A DNA stretch of 5,923 bases from Proteobacteria bacterium UBA1844 (GTDB taxonomy: Bacteria > Pseudomonadota > Gammaproteobacteria > Steroidobacterales > Woeseiaceae): positions 1 through 5,923 of the forward strand of contig DDIS01000210.1 of NCBI GenBank assembly GCA_002338615.1, given 5' to 3'. Below, piece after piece: positions 1 to 4,527 of this stretch. Position 1 is the stretch's first letter. Each line of letters starts with the position of its first letter. The notes under the pieces are model-generated. The model was not told the DNA's origin. It did not search any database and was given only the letters and a program-made list of their open reading frames with translations. A program made the translations under genes and the position numbers.

Positions 1-101
1 AGCCGGGCAGCCGCGCCGCCGCACCCGGCCCGCCGGGCGTAGGTCTGGCCCAGTAGGTTCCGATCGTCCTCGGTCTGCTTGAGTCGACGCTCGGCCGCCA
101 T
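1..101 (-). CDS. Possible N-terminus of a leftward gene, cut by the window edge
   Basis: On the minus strand an ATG at 101-99 opens a frame that stays open to position 1, giving 33 residues that begin MAAERRLKQTEDDRNLLGQTY. This stretch is charged and would suit an amphipathic helix. The codons are GC-rich at the third position, as expected for a coding strand. A second leftward frame ends with TAG at 106-104, only 2 bp before this ATG, a spacing typical of co-transcribed genes. No strong Shine-Dalgarno sequence is visible. The product is not recognised. A coiled-coil or mobilisation-type protein would fit, but that is a guess. The gene may not exist, because only 101 bp are visible. Confidence 0.35.
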   Translation of the reverse strand, partial: MAAERRLKQTEDDRNLLGQTYARRAGCGGAAAR

Positions 102-443
102 CGCTATTCGTCGTCGGGGACTCGAACCTGAAACTCGAATTCTCTCTTCTCCTCCTCGGTGTAGTCCTTCGTTTGGATCAGAGCAGGGGTGCTGCAGACG
201 GAACCGCTCGAGCAGTGAATTTTCGAAAGAATCCACAAGGGTCCCAGTGCAGGCGCCACTCGAAGCGGGTAACTGTGCAACACGATTAGGCAAAAGTCTG
301 CGCCAGCAATTTGCGCATGGAACGAAGTTTCGTTAGTTTGCACGGTGGCGTCGTGGACAAACGCGCGCCAACTGCTGGGTACGCAAGACCACTTTTGACT
401 CACTATCAGAGCGCCGGTTTTGCCAGCCACCCCGAGTAGCGCT

Positions 444-449
444 ATTATA
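444..449 (-). promoter_or_regulatory. Possible leftward -10 box
   Basis: Read leftward, positions 449 to 444 spell TATAAT exactly. No good -35 hexamer lies 16-18 bp upstream (the sequence there is close to GTGCCT), so this would be a weak or activator-dependent promoter. A transcript would start near 437 and run toward the possible gene at 101-1 with an unusually long leader of about 335 nt. A 6-mer match alone is weak evidence. Confidence 0.25.
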
Positions 450-626
450 GTTTGCAATTGTAACCGAGGCACAGAACATGCGCCCGGTGTAGCAACGACA
501 GAAATGAAACGGCCAACTATGCTTTAGGTTAGCGGTGGGTCAAGCGTCTCCAAGGGTTCGGCAGCAGACGCGGGTGACAAAAAGTCACTGAGCCCTCCCT
601 TAGGGTGTGGTGCCCGTGCGAGTGTG

Positions 627-643
627 AGCTGATGATATCAGCT
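627..643. repeat. Perfect 7-bp inverted repeat, operator candidate
   Basis: AGCTGAT at 627-633 and ATCAGCT at 637-643 are exact reverse complements separated by GAT. The site is short and symmetrical, in the style of a dimeric repressor operator rather than a terminator, and no T-tract follows. Nearby genes give no direct clue to the binding protein; the HTH protein encoded at 975 is the nearest candidate. Confidence 0.45.
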
Positions 644-847
644 CCGTTGCGCAATGAAACGACACTCCGCTATCGTTCGTGGTGCCTTCGCAAGATGCGG
701 CTGGTTTAAGTTTCTCTTGCCGTCGCTTCATTGTGAAGGGTGCTACCCCAATTGCGTTCGAAATTTCTAGCTGCCGCGAACTATTGACCGGCATTTCAGG
801 TTGGCACGTTGTGCAGCCCGCACATATTTCAATATTCAGGTTTGCCG

Positions 848-867
848 TCGACTCCTTGAGGAGTCGA
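848..867. repeat. Perfect 8-bp hairpin, TCGACTCC/GGAGTCGA
   Basis: TCGACTCC at 848-855 pairs with GGAGTCGA at 860-867 around a TTGA loop. There is no following T-tract in either direction, so it is not a standard intrinsic terminator. The core GACTCC/GGAGTC recurs in the larger inverted repeat at 911-970, so the two may be sites for the same protein or related RNA structures ahead of the HTH gene. Confidence 0.5.
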
Positions 868-910
868 GCGTGACCTCGTAACGCATTTCATTTGCGGCTG
901 CCGGACAACA

Positions 911-970
911 GACTCTCATTCGGATCCCGGGTTCGCACGTCGCAATCTCGGTCGGGATCCGAATGGAGTC
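911..970 (+). promoter_or_regulatory. Long inverted repeat covering the ribosome binding site of the HTH gene
   Basis: The left arm 911-929 and right arm 953-970 are reverse complements over 18 bp, with one extra T in the left arm (GACTC-T-CATTCGGATCCCG against the complement of CGGGATCCGAATGGAGTC). The loop is 23 nt, 930-952. The right arm contains GGAG at 965-968, six bases before the ATG at 975, and also the alternative ATG at 963. In mRNA the stem would bury the Shine-Dalgarno site; in DNA the symmetry would suit a repressor. Autoregulation by the HTH protein encoded just downstream is a natural reading but is inference. Confidence 0.6.
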
Positions 971-974
971 TCTT

Positions 975-1277
975 ATGCTACAGGATAAGGTCAGTCAACT
1001 GAACAGGGAACGAGACGCACTGCAGACCATGTACGGGTTGTACATGCGCCACCGTCAATTGGCCGAAGTCATGAATATCTCTAGCAAGAGCTTGAGCAAC
1101 ACTATGCGTCGTTCGCAAGAACCCAACATCGTGTACCTGCGACGTAATACGGTTCGGCTGGGTCGTCGTATTCGATATCCGGTGCTTTGCGTCGCCGAAG
1201 CCTTGGTGCTTGATGACGATGAACTGGTGCGACGACTGACGGAGTGCGATGCCGGAGGATCAACCCATGACCAATGA
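975..1277 (+). CDS. Small HTH DNA-binding protein (excisionase/AlpA-like wing)
   Basis: The product has 100 residues from the ATG at 975, chosen because GGAG at 965-968 is six bases upstream; an in-frame ATG at 963 would add four residues. Residues 1-20 are a charged helical lead. Residues 25-46 (RHRQLAEVMNISSKSLSNTM) have the spacing of a helix-turn-helix, with LAEVM as the first helix, NIS as the turn and SKSLSNTM as the recognition helix. Residues 56-77 (RRNTVRLGRRIRYPVLCVAEAL) resemble the RLGRRI-wP-eveaw wing of AlpA/Xis-type small regulators. The likely role is a DNA-binding repressor, activator or recombination directionality factor. The gene overlaps the next one by 11 bp, so the two are probably translated together. 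The start region lies in a large inverted repeat that may be its own operator. The exact family is not identified. Confidence 0.7.
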   Translation: MLQDKVSQLNRERDALQTMYGLYMRHRQLAEVMNISSKSLSNTMRRSQEPNIVYLRRNTVRLGRRIRYPVLCVAEALVLDDDELVRRLTECDAGGSTHDQ

Positions 1278-1581
1278 TCAATTTCCAATGGCGGAGTTCT
1301 TCGCGTTTCTGTTGTGGTACCTCAAGCAGGAATACCTCACCGCAAACGAGTGTACGGCGTTGGTGTACCTCGGTTGCCTGGCGGGCCGGGATGGTTGTGG
1401 CCATGTGCAGTTCGAACGAATGTCGAAGCGATTCGGCCGTGGGCCGAATTGCTGCCGCCGGTATCTGCACCGTGCGAAACGACATGGCGTCATCGAACGC
1501 TGGAAGCCGGACGGCGAAGGTGGTGCGGCATTTCGATTGTTCGTCCCGCCGGTTGATTCGGGTGAGGTTGCCAACGAATAG
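1267..1581 (+). CDS. Small winged-helix (HTH_36-like) protein
   Basis: The product has 104 residues from the ATG at 1267. This start has GGAGG at 1254-1258, eight bases upstream, and is preferred over an in-frame ATG at 1249, which lacks such a site. Residues 24-40 (LTANECTALVYLGCLAG) followed by DGCGHVQFERMSKRFGRGPNCCRRYLHRAKRHGVIERW at 42-79 match the layout of winged-helix domains seen in plasmid and phage replication or regulatory proteins: 'LT..E...L..LA...DG', 'l....a...g.s...v.r.l..L...G.I'. The wing would be residues 80-93. It overlaps the preceding HTH gene by 11 bp, so the pair is an operon. It could be a shortened replication initiator or a partner regulator. It has no catalytic motif, and its function is not known. 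Confidence 0.65.
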   Translation: MTNDQFPMAEFFAFLLWYLKQEYLTANECTALVYLGCLAGRDGCGHVQFERMSKRFGRGPNCCRRYLHRAKRHGVIERWKPDGEGGAAFRLFVPPVDSGEVANE

Positions 1582-1653
1582 GTTTTAAGCGCGCTGGTCG
1601 CTAACCAGCACCCGCCGACTCCACGTCGGCACCCCAGTGCTCTGCCGTTAATC

Positions 1654-1851
1654 ATGAGCACGGGTCTCTGACCCAACGGCACCCCAACGATTGTCGGGCC
1701 TTATGGCGCAGCAATCGAGACCGATCCGATCAACGAGGCGTTCTGCCGCAGTTATCGGATTGCGACGGACATCTGGCGCAATGCGATCGCGACAGCCTGC
1801 GATCCCTTGACCCAGCACGACCGTTCTGCGCCGGTCTCTAAAGGCCGCTGA
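1654..1851 (+). pseudogene. Possible broken small ORF with one in-frame stop
   Basis: An ATG at 1654 reads MSTGL, then TGA at 1669-1671, then 59 open codons to TGA at 1849-1851, including TIVGPYGAAIETDPINEAF and YRIATDIWRNAIATACDP. The second part has strongly G/C-ending codons and a natural amino-acid mix, unlike a random frame. No Shine-Dalgarno sequence precedes the ATG, and no alternative ATG follows the stop. The final stop lies in the loop of the hairpin at 1834-1866. The family is not recognised. It may be a decayed cargo gene or a chance open frame. Confidence 0.25.
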
Positions 1852-1866
1852 AAGCGGCTTAGAGAC
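1834..1866 (+). repeat. Strong stem-loop, terminator-like but without T-tract
   Basis: GTCTCTAA at 1834-1841 pairs with TTAGAGAC at 1859-1866, and GCCGCT at 1844-1849 pairs with AGCGGC at 1853-1858. The loop is GAA and there is a two-base bulge (AG). This makes 14 paired bases, the most stable simple hairpin that I see in the window. Neither side carries a run of T, so a classical intrinsic terminator is not supported. It could still end transcription of the upstream operon weakly, or be part of a structured RNA. Confidence 0.55.
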
Positions 1867-1994
1867 GGCGGCGACTGGGCCAGCAATTGGCCCCTCGATC
1901 AACGGGTTAGCTGCGCCAGTCGGCGTGCAAACTCGATATCGGACACTGAGCCGGCAAGGCTTCTCTCAGAAGAAGTTGCGCCACCACTCGCCCC

Positions 1995-2027
1995 ACTGCG
2001 CGTTCGCGCAGTCCAAGGGTGCCTTGG
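1995..2027. repeat. Two abutting perfect inverted repeats
   Basis: ACTGCGCG (1995-2002) and CGCGCAGT (2005-2012) flank TT, and CCAAGG (2013-2018) and CCTTGG (2022-2027) flank GTG. The second repeat starts at the base after the first ends. They lie about 140-165 bp ahead of the recombinase start. They may be binding sites or RNA stems in its leader. Confidence 0.5.
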
Positions 2028-2162
2028 CTCAAATCTGTCCGCGCGACTCCGCAAACGGCATTCGTCGTTTGCCGCAGCCACACCGCGACCGGCGGTCCAT
2101 CCGGTTTAAAACTCAACAGTTTGCGGGGCAGCTTGTGGTTGCAATTTGAACGGGGTATGGAC

Positions 2163-3110
2163 ATGCGAAAAGTGGGTGGCGGACGAAATTTCGGTTGGGG
2201 CAAGCAGATGGAATGGGCGGGCAAGCAAGCGCTTCGCGCGGCTTTTGGCGGCGGACACTACGGGACGGTGGCCAGTCATACGGCGCGGTGGCGCAAGTTC
2301 TGTCAGTGGGCTCGCGAACAGGGTGTTCGCGACGCGCGTGACGTCTCACGCTCGGAGCTGGCCCAATTTGCCGAGCACCTGTCACAGCAAACGGCCAGCG
2401 GCAAGAGCAATGGCTATGCCAAGAATCAGCTGAGCTCGGTCAATGTCGTGCTCGAATCGCTGCGCGGCGATCGAGCCTTGTGGGTCAGGCCGAGCGACTA
2501 CATCGGGCAGCGATCGAGCGTTCGCACCGATGCGCCCGTCGGCCTGGATCGTGCGCGGCTGCAGCCGGTGATGGAGCAACTGAGCGCCCAAGGCAAGCAA
2601 AACGTTGCGGCGGTCGCATTGCTGTGTCGGGAATTTGGGTTGCGACGCAAGGAGGCATCGCTTCTCGACCTGCGACTTGCCCGTCATCAGGCTGCGCAGT
2701 TGGGTCGGATCAACGTAACCGCCGGCACCAAGGGCGGTCGGGGTCGCAGTGTCGATCGCTGGGTCCCAGCGACGGATGCAGGACGGCAGGCCATCCAGTT
2801 CGCCGAGCGCGCCGCTGGCGGCAATGTCACTCTGATTCCAGCTGACGTGAATCTGGCGCAGTGGCTTAGTTCTGTGTCGAAGCACTGGAGGCGAAGTGCG
2901 AGCTCCCTGAACGGCGGGTCGCTGCGCGAGCTTCGAGCCGCGTACGCTTGCGATCGTTATTCGCAACTGACGCGCGCACCGGCGCCGGTGGTCGCCGGGC
3001 AGCGCATCGCCGATGCGGCCGTTGATCACGCCGCTCGAGCGGTGTTGTCGCAGGAACTGGGACACGGTCGACCCTCCGTCCTGGTTTCGTACATCGGGTC
3101 GTCCCGATGA
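2163..3110 (+). CDS. ICE-type 'integrase domain-containing' tyrosine recombinase
   Basis: The product has 315 residues from the ATG at 2163, which has GGGG at 2152-2155 seven bases upstream; an ATG at 2157 is in frame but too close to it. The N-terminal part (residues 8-50, FGWGKQMEWAGKQAL and GGGHYGTVASHTARWRKF) and the helical core-binding region to about 105 match the SAM-like domain of the family placed in Pfam with Integrase_1 (PF12835). In the catalytic domain I see Arg161 in FGLRRKEASLLDLR, the beta-hairpin Lys190 in GTKGG, Arg258 in RELRAAYACDRY, His301 in ELGHGR, and the nucleophile Tyr310 in VLVSYIG. The usual HxxR histidine is Arg255 here. It would break and rejoin DNA through a 3'-phosphotyrosine link. 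Members sit inside PFGI-1/SPI-7-like ICEs and are distinct from the main attachment-site integrase. It overlaps the next gene by ATGA. Confidence 0.9.
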   Translation: MRKVGGGRNFGWGKQMEWAGKQALRAAFGGGHYGTVASHTARWRKFCQWAREQGVRDARDVSRSELAQFAEHLSQQTASGKSNGYAKNQLSSVNVVLESLRGDRALWVRPSDYIGQRSSVRTDAPVGLDRARLQPVMEQLSAQGKQNVAAVALLCREFGLRRKEASLLDLRLARHQAAQLGRINVTAGTKGGRGRSVDRWVPATDAGRQAIQFAERAAGGNVTLIPADVNLAQWLSSVSKHWRRSASSLNGGSLRELRAAYACDRYSQLTRAPAPVVAGQRIADAAVDHAARAVLSQELGHGRPSVLVSYIGSSR

Positions 3111-3439
3111 GCAGGCCGAAAAATGCCGACCAGGCGGGTCGCCTGGCGGTGCAGTTGCTCCAGCGTTCTCTTTCAGGGCATTCGGACACGGTTCGCCGTG
3201 AATGTCAGCGCGCCGCCGGAATTGCCGCTGTCATTTGGAGGCGCTGGCACGTCGGGCCGTGGCAATGGAAATGCAAGCACGTTCGCTGGTTCCTGGAGCA
3301 TGGCATGAGCCAATATCAGGGCTGGACGCGCTACCGTTACTGGCTAACGGTCGAGCGACTGTTGCAAGCCATCGAACGACTTGAGGACTGGCGACCCAGG
3401 TTGAACGGTCCGTGGAGATCGCCGCAAGAGCGCCGGTAG
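3107..3439 (+). CDS. Small Trp/Arg-rich partner of the recombinase, function unknown
   Basis: The product has 110 residues; the ATG at 3107 overlaps the recombinase stop in ATGA, so translation is probably coupled. The N-terminal 40 residues are helical and polar. Residues 43-65 (IWRRWHVGPWQWKCKHVRWF then LEH) and 73-104 (WTRYRYWLTVERLLQAIERL, then EDW and LNGPWR) are dense in Trp, Arg and Tyr. The block 'rYRYWLT..RLL.AL...eDW.P.L.GPW' is one I associate with small hypothetical proteins that follow this recombinase in ICEs; that memory is not a search. The basic aromatic surface suggests nucleic-acid or recombinase binding (inference). No signal peptide, membrane segment or catalytic motif is seen. 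A decayed second copy lies at 4027-4209. Confidence 0.8.
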   Translation: MSRPKNADQAGRLAVQLLQRSLSGHSDTVRRECQRAAGIAAVIWRRWHVGPWQWKCKHVRWFLEHGMSQYQGWTRYRYWLTVERLLQAIERLEDWRPRLNGPWRSPQERR

Positions 3440-3639
3440 CGCGATTGCTGTTCGGTCTGGTGCCACACTCGTCAACTTCCCGTCGGTTGATTTGGGAATA
3501 TATACGTCGCCAGTAGCGTGAAGACCGGCGTACCGACTTCCGGGAACGCCAAGCAATGTCTCATGACTATTGTCTGTGGTCTTCGGGTCAATGGCGTAGT
3601 ACAGAATAACGGGTTCAGCGGCTTTTCAGGGGACCTACC
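3440..3639. other. Spacer between recombinase module and small acidic gene
   Basis: No gene is supported in these 200 bp. A 7-bp inverted repeat (GAAGACC at 3520-3526, GGTCTTC at 3578-3584) encloses a 51-nt loop and may be chance. An AT-rich patch near 3497-3505 (GGAATATATAC) could hold a -10 element, but no well-spaced -35 partner is seen. Any promoter for the gene at 3640 should lie here. Confidence 0.4.
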
Positions 3640-3888
3640 ATGACCGAGGATCTTTCAGCCACTGCAGAACTAGATGAACCGGATATTCCCGAGTTTTTCG
3701 AGATACATGAGAATATCGATCTCCCGCTACGCCGCGCCATGGGTGTGGTCGACCTGATTGCGACGAGTCCGGACAGTGACGATTGTGTGAAGACCGCCGC
3801 AGACGGTGCAGGCGACTGGCTGAGGCAAGCCAAGAACGCCGTTGACCGGTTACACGACTGGTGGGTGGGCAACACGGATGACTGTTGA
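3640..3888 (+). CDS. Small acidic hypothetical protein
   Basis: The product has 82 residues, with an ATG at 3640 preceded by GGGGA at 3629-3633 at normal spacing. It is strongly acidic: an extended N-terminus (MTEDLSATAELDEPDIPEFF), then FEIHENIDLPLRRAMGVVDLIA and a helical stretch GDWLRQAKNAVDRLHDWW near the C-terminus. The 'F-I-x-x-x-IxLxxAxxxxxLI' segment loosely recalls DUF3077/DUF6124-type small proteins of pseudomonads, where F.V..G.....AL..AS.LL is typical, but the match is weak. There are no transmembrane segments or metal-binding motifs. It stands alone between the recombinase module and a pseudogene, so context gives no clear role. An acidic, DNA-mimic-like or regulatory protein is possible but unproven. 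Confidence 0.6.
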   Translation: MTEDLSATAELDEPDIPEFFEIHENIDLPLRRAMGVVDLIATSPDSDDCVKTAADGAGDWLRQAKNAVDRLHDWWVGNTDDC

Positions 3889-4026
3889 GCGGAGTCCGCT
3901 GTTGGTCCGAAAGAAATGGTGAGCGCAAAAAGCTTTTCCTTGATTCGGAAGCTGCCCCATCTGTCAGCCTCTGGTTCGTTGAAAACGTTGCTGTTAGCCT
4001 TGCTTGGGACGACCCATTTTTCAGGA

Positions 4027-4209
4027 CGCAAATGCAGGTGTGTTGATTCGCAATATCAGAGCTGCACATGCTACCGCGACTGGTTGACGATCAAACGTCT
4101 GTTCCGGGCCCTGGGCAAATAGGAATACTGGCGAGGGCATCTGAACGGCCCCCGGCGGTCACCAAGCTCAGGTGCTCCACGCGCTTCGCCACGAAACGGC
4201 CGTCAATGA
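4027..4209 (+). pseudogene. Decayed second copy of the Trp/Arg-rich recombinase partner
   Basis: This frame reads RKCRCVDSQYQSCTCYRDWL then TIKRLFRALGK, a TAG at 4120-4122, and EYWRGHLNGPRRSP to a TGA at 4207-4209. It lines up with residues 55-106 of the protein encoded at 3107-3439 (KCKHVR, SQYQGWTRYRYWLTVERLL, EDWRPRLNGPWRSP). Over the block 4051-4113 against 3311-3373, 46 of 63 bases agree without gaps. Relative to the intact copy it has lost seven codons (the WFLEHGM region), has an internal stop, and shows no recognisable N-terminal half; the upstream in-frame ATG at 3916 leads through unrelated sequence. No recombinase remnant was recognised before it. It is a dead paralogue from an older duplication or a second element, not a recent tandem copy. 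Confidence 0.75.
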
Positions 4210-4502
4210 ACGACGAATCGGCCTCTGTCTGATGCAACCCGAAGGCAGTTCCCTTCCGACAGGACTGAACCGCCAAACCCGATAAAGATGCGGCAGCGGT
4301 CCCGCTGGAATCCGTATCTGCCGGCAGGGTACCGAGATCGAAGCCCCACCGTATCGTTCACACCGTTGCTGATCACCTGTCACATCCCATTTCTGGGTAT
4401 TTCGACCAGATTCTCCTTTTGATGGGGGCAGTGCAGCCGGGTAGGGTTTTCCATGAAGCGCTTTCGCCGAGGCTCGCAGGAGGACGAGCTCGTGCGGTTA
4501 CG
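4210..4502. other. Gene-free spacer before the DUF2857-like gene
   Basis: I see no supported gene here. Leftward frames at 4276-4091 and 4383-4168 overlap the pseudogene and each other and have no family likeness. A weak rightward promoter is possible: TTGATG at 4419-4424 and TAGGGT at 4442-4447, 17 bp apart, about 70 bp before the next start. In related ICEs the genes before DUF2857 encode ParA, a DnaB-like helicase and a ParB-like protein; none is present in this window. Confidence 0.45.
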
Positions 4503-4527
4503 GAGAATGAGAACATGCGCTATTTGA
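4453..4527 (+). pseudogene. Possible relic tail of an upstream gene overlapping the DUF2857 start
   Basis: A 24-codon frame from ATG 4453 reads MKRFRRGSQEDELVRLRRMR and ends in TGA at 4525-4527, running 13 bp past the ATG of the next gene in another frame. The frame is closed upstream by TGA at 4420-4422. In relatives the gene before DUF2857 is ParB-like and closely packed, so this may be what is left of its basic C-terminus. It could also be a short leader peptide, or chance. Confidence 0.2.

Larger units (their letters stand above)
102..962. other. Gene-poor interval with inverted repeats; no convincing gene
   Basis: I find no gene that I would defend here. The longest frame is leftward, 472 to 104, 122 codons. 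Its only methionine is the first, it has no family resemblance, and its first codons overlap a perfect leftward TATAAT. Only its last 20 or so codons (DYTEEEKREFEFQVRVPDDE) look protein-like, so it may hold the tail of a decayed gene. Other frames of 60-85 codons at 79-336, 600-794 and 679-873 overlap each other on opposite strands and look like chance. The interval does contain three inverted repeats: 574-588 (GTGAC, five A, GTCAC), 627-643 and 848-867. It is best read as a regulatory or decayed spacer between a leftward and a rightward unit. Confidence 0.5.
1582..2162. other. Hairpin-dense intergenic interval
   Basis: No intact gene is supported between the winged-helix gene and the recombinase. 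Short hairpins recur along it: 1593-1609 (GCTGGT/ACCAGC), 1614-1630 (GCCGAC/GTCGGC), 1637-1661 (GTGCTC/GAGCAC), 1662-1674 (GGGTC/GACCC), 1683-1698 (imperfect), 1785-1804 (GATCGC/GCGATC), 1834-1866 (14 bp with a bulge), 1961-1973 (CTTCT/AGAAG), 1995-2012 (ACTGCGCG/CGCGCAGT), 2013-2027 (CCAAGG/CCTTGG) and 2051-2072 (GCAAACG/CGTTTGC). Such a cluster could be a structured RNA, an origin of transfer or replication, or a set of protein sites. GC-rich sequence also forms short hairpins by chance, so the function is open. Confidence 0.5.

Noticed and set aside
105..145. tRNA 3' end or attachment site, from a GGTTCGAGTCCC-like string on the minus strand
   Set aside because: The flanking bases do not form a T-arm stem, and no acceptor, D or anticodon arm can be drawn.
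104..472. Leftward frame of 122 codons as a real gene
   Set aside because: Its only methionine is the first codon, there is no family resemblance, and the start overlaps a perfect -10 box. Only the last 20 residues look protein-like.
1570..1660. Integron attC-like site around the paired hairpins
   Set aside because: The GTTRRRY and RYYYAAC core sites do not fit, and no cassette or integron integrase context is present.
1102..1682. Leftward frames of 127 and 134 codons opposite the HTH and winged-helix genes
   Set aside because: They lie antisense to two genes with good ribosome binding sites and domain patterns, and their compositions are typical of GC-rich shadow frames.
2382..3065. Leftward frame of 227 codons
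   Set aside because: It is fully antisense to the tyrosine recombinase, whose catalytic motifs are clear, and it has no recognisable domain.
4091..4383. Leftward frames over the pseudogene tail and spacer
   Set aside because: They overlap the homology-supported rightward pseudogene, lack ribosome binding sites, and show no family pattern.
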